Shown: piece by piece, positions 37,043 to 49,968 of the stretch
Position numbering within the stretch: the stretch's first letter is position 1
Layout of the letters: every line of letters begins with the position of its first letter
NCBI GenBank assembly: GCA_934045905.1
Contig: CAKOGZ010000039.1
Coordinates: 124,001 to 188,000 of the forward strand
Reading direction: 5' to 3'
DNA: 64,000 nucleotides
From: Leuctra nigra
Lineage: Eukaryota > Arthropoda > Insecta > Plecoptera > Leuctridae
The notes under the pieces: generated by a model
Database searches by the model: none
Told to the model about the DNA's origin: nothing
What the model saw: only the letters and a program-made list of their open reading frames with translations
Made by a program: the position numbers and the translations under genes

Positions 37043-38664
37043 ACCTAGGAAATGAGGAAAATCTAAGGAACATTGTTAATTGTTACATTGTTACCTTTGT
37101 AGGCTAACCTACATTGTTGGTCAATATACATTGACAAAAAAATGGATGAAAATCTATCGGGGGTCGACCCATCAGCTTCTGAATAACATGAACAGTTAAT
37201 TCCGGCGAATCGGAGAGTCTGACATAAAAAAGTGTTTCTGCACTTTTTAAGCCTCTCACCATCTACTATATAGGGTAACGTTGTCAACTCTCTTAGAGTA
37301 ATAGATTCGTCACAAAGTAGGAAACAAATAAAAAAAATATCAATATGAGCTACTTCTTAAGTGGCACCCCCCTATTTTTATCGAATTTTCTTGAAGCCTA
37401 CACAACGTTATGCCGAGAAATGAAATAAAACACTTTTCGAAAAAAAATAGGCTTATAAATAAAATTATAAAAAAGAACCCCACTCTGCCCCCTTGGAGTC
37501 GCCCGACGCTGCCCTGTCAGATTATTATATAATAAAGTTAGGTTAATACAGGTTAGCGAAGCGAGCGTAGCTGACTCATCACAAGCTTTAACCTCCATTG
37601 ACTAAAAAATGGATGAAAACCTAGGAAATGAGGAAAATCTAAGGAACATTGTTAATTGTTACATTGTTACCTTTGTAGGCTAACCTTCATTGTTGGTCAA
37701 TATACATTGACAAAAAAATGGATGAAACTCTATCGGGGGTCGACCCATCAGCTTCTGAATAACATGAACAGTTAATTCCGGCGAATCGGAGAGTCTGACA
37801 TAAAAAAGTGTTTCTGCACTTTTTAAGCCTCTCACCATCTACTATTTAGGGTAACGTTGTCAACTCTCTTAGAGTAATAGATTCGTCACAAAGTAGGAAA
37901 CAAATAAAAAAATATCAATATGAGCTACTTCTAAAGTGGCACCCCCCTATTTTTATCGAATTTTCTTGAAGCCTACACAACGTTATGCCGAGAAATGAAA
38001 TAAAACACTTTTCGAAATTAATAGGCTTAACATTAACATGTAAAAAAAAATCTCCCCTCTGCCTCCTGGAGTCGCCCGACGTTGCCCGGTCAGATAATTT
38101 TATAATAAAGTTAGGTTAGGGTAGGTTAGCGAAGCGAGCGAAGCGAGCGTAGCTGACCCTTAACAAGCTTTAACCTACAGTGACAAAAAATTGATGAAAA
38201 CCTATCAGGATTGTGCCCTTCTGCTTCTGAAGGACATAAACTAAGAAATGCGGCGTATCGGAGCGTCTGACAGAAAAAAGTGTTTCTGCACTTTTTAAGC
38301 CTCTCTCCATCATCTATATGGTGTATCATTTTCAGCTCTCTAAGAGTAATAGATTCGTCACAAAGTAGGAAACAAACAAAACTTTTTTAATATGACCTAC
38401 TTCTAAAGTGGCACCCCCCTGTTTTTATCGAATTTTCTTGATGCCTACACAACGTTATGCCGAGAAATGTAATAAAACACTTTTCGAAAAAAAATAGGCT
38501 TATAAATAAAATTATAAATAAGAACCCCACTCTGCCCCTTGGAGTCGCCCGACGCTGCCCTGTCAGATTATTATATAATAAAGTTAGGTTAATACAGGTT
38601 AGCGAAGCGAGCGTAGCTGACTCATCACAAGCTTTAACCTCCATTGACTAAAAAATGGATGAAA
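37043..38664. repeat. Higher-order trimer A-G9-s (1,622 bp), copy 2
   Basis: Monomers: A 37043-37618, G 37619-38199, s 38200-38664. Same length and markers as 35421-37042. The s member has compensating length changes (one A gained after TTTTCG, one C lost in CTGCCCCTTGG), which keeps 465 bp while altering the local frame. Confidence 0.9.
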
Positions 38665-39355
38665 ACCTAGGAAATGAGGAAAATCTAAGGAACATTGTTA
38701 ATTGTTACATTGTTACCTTTGAAGGCTAACCTACATTGTTGGTCAATATACATTGACAAAAAAATGGATGAAAACCTAGGAAATGATGAAAATCTAAGGA
38801 ACATTGTTAATTGTGACATTGTTACCTTTGTAGGCTAACCTACATTGTTGGTCAATATACATTGACAAAAAAAATGGATGAAAATCTATCGGGGGTGAAC
38901 CCATCAGCTTCTGAATAACATGAACAGTTAATTCCGGCGAATCGGAAAGTCTGACATAAAAAAGTGTTTTTGCACTTTTTAAGCCTCTCACCATCTACTA
39001 TATAGGGTAACGTTGTCAACTCTCTTAGAGTAATAGATTCGTCACAAAGTAGGAAACAAATAAAAAAATATCAATATGAGCTACTTCTAAAGTGGCACCC
39101 CCCTATTTTTATCGAATTTTCTTGAAGCCTACACAACGTTATGCCTAAAAATGAAATAAAACACTTTTCGAAAATAATAGGCTTAACATTAACATGTAAT
39201 AAAAAATCTCCCCTCTGCCTCCTGGAGTCGCCCGACGTTGCCCGGTCAGATAATTTTATAATAAAGTTGGGTTAGGGTAGGTTAGCGAAGCGAGCGAAGC
39301 GAGCGTAGCTTACCCTTAACAAGCTTTAACCTACAGTGACAAAAAATTGATGAAA
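38665..39355. repeat. Class X monomer with two 109-bp modules and G-type end (691 bp)
   Basis: First module from 38665, second from 38774 (AAATGATGAAAATC, TTGTGACATTG), with the normal body from 38884. Linked markers: CTTTGAAGGC in module one, an eight-A run, GGGGGTGAACCC in place of the SalI palindrome, ATGCCTAAAAATG, ACATGTAATAAAAAATC, GTTGGGTTAGGG and GTAGCTTACC. These are shared with the X monomers at 48237 and 54574. Unlike the other three X copies it keeps ATGGATG, not ATGGCTG, between the modules. Confidence 0.92.
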
Positions 39356-39821
39356 ACCTATCAGGATTGTGCCCTTCTGCTTCTGAAGGACATAAACTAA
39401 GAAATGCGGCGTATCGGAGCGTCTGACATAAAAAAGTGTTTCTGCACTTTTTAAGCCTCTCACCATCTACTATATGGGGTAACGTTGTCAACTCTCTTAG
39501 AGTAATAGATTCGTCACAAAGTAGGAAACAAATAAAAAAATATCAATATGAGCTACTTCTAAAGTGGCACCCCCCTATTTTTATCGAATTTTTTTGAAGC
39601 CTACACAACGTTATGCCGAGAAATGAAATAAAACACTTTTCGAAAAAAAATAGGCTTATAAATAAAATTATAAAAAAGAACCCCACTCTGCCCCCTTGGA
39701 GTCGCCCGACGCTGCCCTGTCAGATTATTATATAATAAAGTTAGGTTAATACAGGTTAGCGAAGCGAGCGTAGCTGACTCATCACAAGCTTTAACCTCCA
39801 TTGACTAAAAAATGGATGAAA
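39356..39821. repeat. Chimeric s monomer, family II to family I switch (466 bp)
   Basis: It begins as family II (ACCTATCAGG, ATGCGGCGTATCG, GCGTCTGACA) and changes at about 39427 to family I (TAAAAAAGTG, CTCTCACCATCTACTATATGGGG, and later CTTGAAGCC-type markers). Other s monomers stay in family II as far as TTTTCGAAAA. Confidence 0.88.
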
Positions 39822-41442
39822 ACCTAGGAAATGAGGAAAATCTAAGGAACATTGTTAATTGTTACATTGTTACCTTTGTAGGCTAACCTACATTGTTGGT
39901 CAATATACATTGACAAAAAAATGGATGAAAATCTATCGGGGGTCGACCCATCAGCTTCTGAATAACATGAACAGTTAATTCCGGCGAATCGGAGAGTCTG
40001 ACATAAAAAAGTGTTTCTGCACTTTTTAAGCCTCTCACCATCTACTATAAGGGGTAACGTTGTCAACTCTTTAAGAGTAATAGATTCGTCACAAAGTAGG
40101 AAACAAATAAAAAAATATCAATATGAGCTACTTCTAAAGTGGCACCCCCCTATTTTTATCGAATTTTCTTGAAGCCTACACAACGTTATGCCGAGAAATG
40201 AAATAAAACACTTTTCGAAAAAAAATAGGCTTATAAATAAAATTATAAAAAAGAACCCCACTCTGCCCCCTTGGAGTCGCCCGACGCTGCCCTGTCAGAT
40301 TATTATATAATAAAGTTAGGTTAATACAGGTTAGCGAAGCGAGCGTACTGACTCATCACAAGCTTTAACCTCCATTGACTAAAAAATGGATGAAAACCTA
40401 GGAAATGAGGAAAATCTAAGGAACATTGTTAATTGTTACATTGTTACCTTTGTAGGCTAACCTACATTGTTGGTCAATATACATTGACAAAAAAATGGAT
40501 GAAAATCTATCGGGGGTCGACCCATCAGTTTCTGAATAACATGAACAGTTAATTCCGGCGAATCGGAGAGTCTGACATAAAAAAGTGTTTCTGCACTTTT
40601 TAAGCCTCTCACCATCTACTATATAGGGTAACGTTGTCAACTCTCTTAGAGTAATAGATTCTTCACAAAGTAGGAAACAAATAAAAAAATATCAATATGA
40701 GCTACTTCTAAAGTGGCACCCCCCTATTTTTATCGAATTTTCTTGAAGCCTACACAACGTTATGCCGAGAAATGAAATAAAACACTTTTCGAAAATAATA
40801 GGCTTAACATTAACATGTAAAAAAAAATCTCCCCTCTGCCTCCTGGAGTCGCCCGACGTTGCCCGGTCAGATAATTTTATAATAAAGTTAGGTTAGGGTA
40901 GGTTAGCGAAGCGAGCGAAGCGAGCGTAGCTGACCCTTAACAAGCTTTAACCTACAGTGACAAAAAATTGATGAAAACCTATCAGGATTGTGCCCTTCTG
41001 CTTCTGAAGGACATAAACTAAGAAATGCGGCGTATCGGAGCGTCTGACAGAAAAAAGTGTTTTTGCACTTTTTAAGCCTCTCTCCATCATCAATATGGTG
41101 TATCATTTTCAGCTCTCTAAGAGTAATAGATTCGTCACAAAGTAGGAAACAAACAAAACTTTTTCAATATGACCTACTTCTAAAGTGGCACCCCCCTGTT
41201 TTTATCGAATTTTCTTGATGCCTACACAACGTTATGCCGAGAAATGTAATAAAACACTTTTCGAAAAAAAATAATCTTATAAATAAAATTATAAAAAAGA
41301 ACCCCACTCTGCCCCCTTGGAGTCGCCCGACGCTGCCCTGTCAGATTATTATATAATAAAGTTAGGTTAATACAGGTTAGCGAAGCGAGCGTAGCTGACT
41401 CATCACAAGCTTTAACCTCCATTGACTAAAAAATGGATGAAA
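39822..41442. repeat. A-G9-s trimer
   Basis: Monomers: A 39822-40395, G 40396-40976, s 40977-41442. The A lacks one G in GCGTACTGACTC. The s has TCATCAATATGG and AAATAATCTTATAAAT, the latter private. Confidence 0.87.
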
Positions 41443-44316
41443 ACCTAGGAAATGAGGAAAATCTAAGGAACATTGTTAATTGTTACATTGTTACCTTTGT
41501 AGGCTAACCTTCATTGTTGGTCAATATACATTGACAAAAAAATGGATGAAAATCTATCGGGGGTCGACCCATCAGCTTTTGAATAACATGAACAGTTAAT
41601 TCCGGCGAATCGGAGAGTCTGACATAAAAAAGTGTTTCTGCCCTTTTTAAGCCTCTCACCATCTACTATATAGGGTAACGTTGTCAACTCTCTTAGAGTA
41701 ATAGATTCGTCACAAGTAGGAAACAAATAAAAAAATATCAATATGAGCTACTTCTAAAGTGGCACCCCCCTATTTTTATCGAATTTTCTTGAAGCCTACA
41801 CAACGTTATGCCGAGAAATGAAATAAAACACTTTTCGAAAATAATAGGCTTATAAATAAAATTATAAAAAAGAACCCCACTCTGCCCCCTTGGAGTCGCC
41901 CGACGCTGCCCTGTCAGATTATTATATAATAAAGTTAGGTTAATACAGGTTAGCGAAGCGAGCGTAGCTGACTCATCACAAGCTTTAACCTCCATTGTCT
42001 AAAAAATGGATGAAAACCTAGGAAATGAGGAAAATCTAAGGAACATTGTTAATTGTTAAATTGTTACCTTTGTAGGCTAACCTTCATTGTTGGTCAATAT
42101 ACATTGACAAAAAAATTAATGAAAATCTATAGGGGGTCGACCCATCAGCTTCTGAATAACATGAACAGTTAATTCCGGCGAATCGGAGAGTCTGACATAA
42201 AAAAGTGTTTCTGCACTTTTTAAGCCTCTCACCATCTACTATATAGGGTAACGTTGTCAACTCTCTTAGAGTAATAGATTCGTCACAAAGTAGAAAACAA
42301 ATAAAAAAATATCAATATGAGCTACTTCTAAAGTGGCACCCCCCTATTTTTATCGAATTTTCTTGAAGCCTACACAACGTTATGCCGAGAAATGAAATAA
42401 AACACTTTTCGAAAAAAAATAGGCTTATAAATAAAATTATAAAAAAGAACCCCACTCTGCCCCCTTGGAGTCGCCCGACGCTGCCCTGTCAGATTATTAT
42501 ATAATAAAGTTAGGTTAATACAGGTTAGCGAAGCGAGCGTAGCTGACTCATCACAAGCTTTAACCTCCATTGACTAAAAAATGGATGAAAACCTAGGAAA
42601 TGAGGAAAATCTAAGAGACATTGTTAATTGTTACATTGTTACCTTTGTAGGCTAACCTACATTGTTGGTCAATATACATTGACAAAAAAATGGATGTAAA
42701 TCTATCGGGGGTCGACCCATCAGCTTCTGAATAACATAAACAGTTAATTCCGGCGAATCGGAGAGTCTGACATAAAAAAGTGTTTCTGCACTTTTTAAGC
42801 CTCTCACCATCTACTATATAGGGTAACGTTGTCAACTCTCTTAGAGTAATAGATTCGTCACAAAGTAGGAAACAAATAAAAAAATATCAATATGAGCTAC
42901 TTCTAAAGTGGCACCCCCCTATTTTTATCGAATTTTCTTGAAGCCTACACAACGTTATGCCGAGAAATGAAATAAAACACTTTTCGAAAAAAAATAGGCT
43001 TATAAATAAAATTATAAAAAAGAACCCCACACTGCCCCCTTGGAGTCGCCCGACGCTGCCCTGTCAGATTATTATATAATAAAGTTAGGTTAATACAGGT
43101 TAGCGAAGCGAGCGTAGCTGACTCATCACAAGCTTTAACCTCCATTTACTAAAAAATGGATGAAAACCTAGGAAATGAGGAAAATCTAAGGAACATTGTT
43201 AATTGTTACATTGTTACCTTTGTAGGCTAACCTACATTGTTGGTCAATATACATTGACAAAAAAATGGATGAAAATCTATCGGGGGTCGACCCATCAGCT
43301 TCTGAATAACATGAACAGTTAATTCCGGCGAATCGGAGAGTCTGACATAAAAAAGTGTTTCTGCACTTTTTAAGCCTCTCACCATCTACTATATAGGGTA
43401 ACGTTGTCAACTCTCTTAGAGTAATAGATTCGTCACAAAGTAGGAAACAAATAAAAAAATATCAATATGAGCTACTTCTAAAATGGCACCCCCCTATTTT
43501 TATCGAATTTTCTCGAAGCCTACACAACATTATGCCGAGAAATGAAATAAAACACTTTTCGAAAAAAAATAGGCTTATAAATAAAATTATAAAAAAGAAC
43601 CCCACTCTGCCCCCTTGGAGTCGCCCGACGCTGCCCTGTCAGATTATTATGTAATAAAGTTAGGTTAATACAGGTTAGCGAAGCGAGCGTAGCTGACTCA
43701 TCACAAGCTTTAACCTCCATTGACTAAAAAAATGGATGAAAACCTAGGAAATGAGGAAAATCTAAGGAACATTGTTAATTGTTACATTGTTACCTTTGTA
43801 GGCTAACCTACATTGTTGGTCAATATACATTGACAAAAAAATGGATGAAAATCGATCGGGGGTCGACCCATCAGCTTCTGAATAACATGAACAGTTAATT
43901 CCGGCGAATCGGAGAGACTGACATAAAAAAGTGTTTCTGCACTTTTTAAGCCTCTCACCATCTACTATATAGGGTAACGTTGTCAACTCTCTTAGAGTAA
44001 TAGATTCGTCACAAAGTAGGAAACAAATAAAAAAATATCAATATGAGCTACTTCTAAAGTGGCACCCCCCTATTTTTATCGAATTTTCTTGAAGCCTACA
44101 CAACGTTATGCCGAGAAATGAAATAAAACACTTTTTGAAAAAAAATAGGCTTATAAATAAAATTATAAAAAAGAACCCCACTCTGCCCCCTTGGAGTCGC
44201 CCGACGCTGCCCTGTCAGATTATTATATAATAAAGTTAGGTTAATACAGGTTAGCGAAGCGAGCGTAGCTGACTCATCACAAGCTTTAACCTCCATTGAC
44301 TAAAAAATGGATGAAA
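41443..44316. repeat. Higher-order pentamer of class A variants (2,874 bp), copy 1
   Basis: Five A monomers at 41443, 42016, 42591, 43166 and 43742, each with its own marker: AGCTTTTGAATAAC with ending CCATTGTCTAA; TTAATGAAAATCTATAGG with TGTTAAATTG; GGATGTAAATC with ending CCATTTACTAA; CTAAAATGGCAC with ACAACATTATGCC; and AAATCGATCGGG. The same five markers in the same order recur at 49969 and 56305, and four of them at 59756. Private changes are frequent in this copy, such as GTCACAAGTAGG, GTAGAAAACAA and TTCTCGAAGCC. Confidence 0.92.
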
Positions 44317-45001
44317 ACCTAGGAAATGAGGAAAATCTAAGGAACATTGTAAATTGTTACATTGTTACCTTTGAAGGCTAACCTACATTGTTGGTCAATA
44401 TACATTGACAAAAAAATGGCTGAAAACCTAGGAAATGATGAAAATCTAAGGAACATTGTTAATTGTGACATTGTTACCTTTGTAGGCTAACCTACATTGT
44501 TGGTCAATATACATTGACAAAAAAAATGGATGAAAATCTATCGGGGGTGAACCCATCAGCTTCTGAATAACATGAACAGTTAATTCCGGCGAATCGGAGA
44601 GTCTGACATAAAAAAGTGTTTTCGCACTTTTTAAGCCTCTCACCATCTACTATATAGGGTAACGTTGTCAACTCTCTTAGAGTAATAGATTCGTCACAAA
44701 GTAGGAAACAAATAAAAAAATATCAATATGAGCTACTTCTAAAGTGGCACCCCCCTATTTTTATCGAATTTTCTTGAAGCCTACACAACGTTATGCCGAG
44801 AAATGAAATAAAACACTTTTCGAAAAAAAATAGGCTTATAAATAAAATTATAAAAAAGAACCCCACTCTGCCCCCTTGGAGTCGCCCGACGCTGCCCTGT
44901 CAGATTATTATATAATAAAGTTAGGTTAATACAGGTTAGCGAAGCGAGCGTAGCTGACTCATCACAAGCTTTAACCTCCATTGACTAAAAAATGGATGAA
45001 A
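44317..45001. repeat. Class X monomer with two modules and T-type end (685 bp)
   Basis: Modules start at 44317 and 44426, the normal body at 44536. It has CTTTGAAGGC, ATGGCTG, TTGTGACATTG and GGGGGTGAACCC like the other X copies, but its 3' third is family I. The hairpin loop reads TTTTCG. It is the only X with this combination, so it is probably an exchange product between an X and an A. Confidence 0.92.
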
Positions 45002-47086
45002 ACCTAGGAAATGAGGAAAATCTAAGGAACATTGTTAATTGTTACATTGTTACCTTTGTAGGCTAACCTACATTGTTGGTCAATATACATTGACAAAAAA
45101 ATGGATGAAAATCTATCGGGGGTGAACCCATCAGCTTCTGAATAACATGAACAGTTAATTCCGGCGAATCGGAGAGTCTGACATAAAAAAGTGTTTCTGC
45201 ACTTTTTAAGCCTCTCACCATCTACTATATAGGGTAACGTTGTCAACTCTCTTAGAGTAATAGATTCGTCACAAAGTAGGAAACAAATAAAAAAATATCA
45301 ATATAAGCTACTTCTAAAGTGGCACCCCCCTATTTTTATCGAATTTTCTTGAAGCCTACACAACGTTATGCCGAGAAATGAAATAAAACACTTTTCGAAA
45401 ATAATAGGCTTAACATTAACATGTAAAAAAAAATCTCCCCTCTGCCTCCTGGAGTCGCCCGACGTTGCCCGGTCAGATAATTTTATAATAAAGTTAGGTT
45501 AGGGTAGGTTAGCGAAGCGAGCGTAGCTGACCCTTAACAAGCTTTAACCTACAGTGACAAAAAATTGATGAAAACCTATCAGGATTGTGCCCTTCTGCTT
45601 CTGAAGGACATAAACTAAGAAATGCGGCATATCGGAGCGTCTGACAGAAAAAAGTGTTTCTGCACTTTTTAAGCCTCTCTCCATCATCTATATGGAGTAT
45701 CATTTTCAGCTCTCTAAGAGTAATAGATTCGTCACAAAGTAGGAAACAAACAAAACTTTTTCAATATGACCTACTTCTAAAGTGGCACCCCCCTGTTTTT
45801 ATCGAATTTTCTTGATGCCTACACAACGTTATGCCGAGAAATGTAATAAAACACTTTTCGAAAAAAAATAGGCTTATAAATAAAATTATAAAAAAGAACC
45901 CCACTCTGCCCCCTTGGAGTCGCCCGACGCTGCCCTGTCAGATTATTATATAATAAAGTTAGGTTAATACAGGTTAGCGAAGCGAGCGTAGTTGACTCAT
46001 CACAAGCTTTAACCTCCATTGACTAAAAAATGGATGAAAACCAAGGAAATGAGGAAAATCTAAGGAACATTGTAAATTGTTACATTGTTACCTTTGTAGG
46101 CTAACCTACATTGTTGGTCAATATACATTGACAAAAAAATGGATGAAAATCTATCGGGGGTCGACCCATCAGCTTCTGAATAACATGAACAGTTAATTCC
46201 GGCGAATCGGAGAGTCTGACATAAAAAAGTGTTTCTGCACTTTTTAAGCCTCTCACCATCTACTATTTAGGGTAACGTTGTCAACTCTCTTAGAGTAATA
46301 GATTCGTCACAAAGAAGGAAACAAATAAAAAAATATCAATATGAGCTACTTCTAAAGTGGCACCCCCCTATTTTTATCGAATTTTCTTGAAGCCTACACA
46401 ACGTTATGCCGAGAAATGAAATAAAACACTTCTCGAAAATAATAGGCTTAACATTGACATGTAAAAAAAAATCTCCCCTCTGCCTCCTGGAGTCGCCCGA
46501 CGTTGCCCGGTCAGATAATTTTATAATAAAGTTAGGTTAGGGTAGGTTAGCGAAGCGAGCGAAGCGAGCGTAGCTGACCCTGTACAAGCTTTAACCTACA
46601 GTGACAAAAAATTGATGAAAACCTATCAGGATTGTGCCCTTCTGCTTCTGAAGGACATAAACTAAGAAATGCGGCGTATCGGAGCGTCTGACAGAAAAAA
46701 GTGTTTTTGCACTTTTTAAGCCTCTCTCCATCATCAATATGGTGTATCATTTTCAGCTCTCTAAGAGTAATAGATTCGTCACAAAGTAGGAAACAAACAA
46801 AACTTTTTCAATATGACCTACTTCTAAAGTGGCACCCCCCTGTTTTTATCGAATTTTCTTGATGCCTACACAACGTTATGCCGAGAAATGTAATAAAACA
46901 CTTTTCGAAAAAAAATAGGCTTATAAATAAAATTATAAAAAAGAACCCCACTCTGCCCCCTTGGAGTCGCCCGACGCTGCCCTGTCAGATTATTATATAA
47001 TAAAGTTAGGTTAATACAGGTTAGCGAAGCGAGCGTAGCTGACTCATCACAAGCTTTAACCTCCATTGACTAAAAAATGGATGAAA
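45002..47086. repeat. G-s-G9-s block
   Basis: Monomers: G 45002-45573, s 45574-46039, G 46040-46620, s 46621-47086. The first G has a single 109-bp module but carries GGGGGTGAACCC, otherwise seen only in X monomers. The second G starts with ACCAAGG instead of ACCTAGG, so it lacks the AvrII site. Two G-s pairs in direct succession are otherwise rare here. Confidence 0.88.
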
Positions 47087-48236
47087 ACCTAGGAAATGAG
47101 GAAAATCTAAGGAACATTGTTAATTGTTAAATTGTTACCTTTGTAGGCTAACCTTCATTGTTGGTCAATATACATTGACAAAAAAATGAATGAAAATCTA
47201 TAGGGGGTCGACCCATCAGCTTCTGAATAACATGAACAGTTAATTCCGGCGAATCGGAGAGTCTGACATAAAAAAGTGTTTCTGCACTTTTTAAGCCTCT
47301 CACCATCTACTATACAGGGTAACGTTGTCAACTCTCTTAGAGTAATAGATTCGTCACAAAGTAGGAAACAAATAAAAAAATATCAATATGAGCTACTTCT
47401 AAAGTGGCACCCCCCTATTTTTATCGAATTTTCTTGAAGCCTACACAACGTTATGCCGAGAAATGAAATAAAACACTTTTCGAAAAAAAATAGGCTTATA
47501 AATAAAATTATAAAAAAGAACCCCACTCTGCCCCCTTGGAGTCGCCCGACGCTGCCCTGTCAGATTATTATATAATAAAGTTAGGTTAATACAGGTTAGC
47601 GAAGCGAGCGTAGCTGACTCATCACAAGCTTTAACCTCCATTGACTAAAAAATGGATGAAAACCTAGGAAATAAGGAAAATCTAAGGAACATTGTTAATT
47701 GTTACATTGTTACCTTTGTAGGCTAACCTACATTGTTGGTCAATATACATTGACAAAAAAATGGATGAAAATCTATCGGGGGTCGACCCATCAGCTTCTG
47801 AATAACATGAACAGTTAATTCCGGCGAATCGGAGAGTCTGACATAAAAAAGTGTTTCTGCACTTTTTAAGCCTCTCACCATCTACTATATAGGGTAACGT
47901 TGTCAACTCTCTTAGAGTAATAGATTCGTCACAAAGTAGGAAACAAATAAAAAAATATCAATATGAGCTACTTCTAAAGTGGCACCCCCCTATTTTTATC
48001 GAATTTTCTTGAAGCCTACACAACGTTATGCCGAGAAATGAAATAAAACACTTTTCGAAAAAAAATAGGCTTATAAATAAAATTATAAAAAAGAACCCCA
48101 CTCTGCCCCCTTGGAGTCGCCCGACGCTGCCCTGTCAGATTATTATATAATAAAGTTAGGTTAATACAGGTTAGCGAAGCGAGCGTAGCTGACTCATCAC
48201 AAGCTTTAACCTCCATTGACTAAAAAATGGATGAAA
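47087..48236. repeat. Two class A monomers
   Basis: Monomers 47087-47661 and 47662-48236. The first carries TGTTAAATTG and ATGAATGAAAATCTATAGG, close to the second pentamer member but without TTAATG. The second has AGGAAATAAGG. Confidence 0.87.
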
Positions 48237-48927
48237 ACCTAGGAAATGAGGAAAATCTAAGGAACATTGTAAATTGTTACATTGTTACCTTTGAAGGCTA
48301 ACCTACATTGTTGGTCAATATACATTGACAAAAAAATGGCTGAAAACCTAGGAAATGATGAAAATCTAAGGAACATTGTTAATTGTGACATTGTTACCTT
48401 TGTTGGCTAACCTACATTGTTGGTCAATATACATTGACAAAAAAAATGGATGAAAATCTATCGGGGGTGAACCCATCAGCTTCTGAATAACATGAACAGT
48501 TAATTCCGGCGAATCGGAGAGTCTGACATAAAAAAGTGTTTTTGCACTTTTTAAGCCTCTCACCATCTACTATATAGGGTAACGTTGTCAACTCTCTTAG
48601 AGTAATAGATTCGTCACAAAGTAGGAAACAAATAAAAAAATATCAATATGAGCTACTTCTAAAGTGGCACCCCCCTATTTTTATCGAATTTTCTTGAAGC
48701 CTACACAACGTTATGCCTAAAAATGAAATAAAACACTTTTCGAAAATAATAGGCTTAACATTAACATGTAATAAAAAATCTCCCCTCTGCCTCCTGGAGT
48801 CGCCCGACGTTGCCCGGTCAGATAATTTTATAATAAAGTTGGGTTAGGGTAGGTTAGCGAAGCGAGCGAAGCGAGCGTAGCTTACCCTTAACAAGCTTTA
48901 ACCTACAGTGACAAAAAATTGATGAAA
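48237..48927. repeat. Class X monomer with two modules and G-type end (691 bp), copy 2
   Basis: Modules start at 48237 and 48346, the body at 48456. It has the full set of X markers (CTTTGAAGGC, ATGGCTG, GGGGGTGAACCC, ATGCCTAAAAATG, ACATGTAATAAAAAATC, GTTGGGTTAGGG). It starts a higher-order unit that returns 6,337 bp later. Confidence 0.92.
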
Positions 48928-49968
48928 ACCTATCAGGATTGTGCCCTTCTGCTTCTGAAGGACATAAACTAAGAAATGCGGCGTATCGGAGCGTCTGACA
49001 CAAAAAAGTGTTTCAGCACTTTTTAAGCCTCTCTCCATCATCTATATGGTGTATCATTTTCAGCTCTCTAAGAGTAATAGATTCGTCACAAAGTAGGAAA
49101 CAAACAAAACTTTTTCAATATGACCTACTTCTAAAGTGGCACCCCCCTGTTTTTATCGAATTTTCTTGATGCCTACACAACGTTATGCCGAGAAATGTAA
49201 TAAAACACTTTTCGAAAAAAAATAGGCTTATAAATAAAATTATAAAAAAGAACCCCACTCTGCCCCCTTGGAGTCGCCCGACGCTGCCCTGTCAGATTAT
49301 TATATAATAAAGTTAGGTTAATACAGGTTAGCGAAGCGAGCGTAGCTGACTCATCACAAGCTTTAACCTCCATTGACTAAAAAATGGATGAAAACCTAGG
49401 AAATGAGGAAAATCTAAGGAACATTGTTAATTGTTACATTGTTACCATTGTAGGCTAACCTACATTGTTGGTCAATATACATTGACAAAAAAATGGATGA
49501 AAATCTATCGGGGGTCGACCCATCAGCTTCTGAATAACATGAACAGTTAATTCCGGCGAATCGGAGAGTCTGACATAAAAAAGTGTTTCTGCACTTTTTA
49601 AGCCTCTCACCATCTACTATATAGGGTAACGTTGTCAACTCTCTTAGAGTAATAGATTCGTCACAAAGTAGGAAACAAATAAAAAAATATCAATATGAGC
49701 TACTTCTAAAGTGGCACCCCCCTATTTTTATCGAATTTTCTTGAAGCCTACACAACGTTATGCCGAGAAATGAAATAAAACACTTTTCGAAAAAAAATAG
49801 GCTTATAAATAAAATTATAAAAAAGAACCCCACTCTGCCCCCTTGGAGTCGCCCGACGCTGCCCTGTCAGATTATTATATAATAAAGTTAGGTTAATACA
49901 GGTTAGCGAAGCGAGCGTAGCTGACTCATCACAAGCTTTAACCTCCATTGACTAAAAAATGGATGAAA
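48928..49968. repeat. s-A pair linking X monomer and pentamer
   Basis: Monomers s 48928-49393 and A 49394-49968. The s has TTTCAGCAC in the hairpin loop, shared with the s at 55265 and 62636. Private changes include GACACAAAAAAGTG and GTTACCATTGTAGG. Confidence 0.87.

Noticed and set aside
38457..38651. Plus-strand frame of 64 codons
   Set aside because: Appears in a single copy only, after a one-base gain and a one-base loss in an s monomer; an accident of the repeat.
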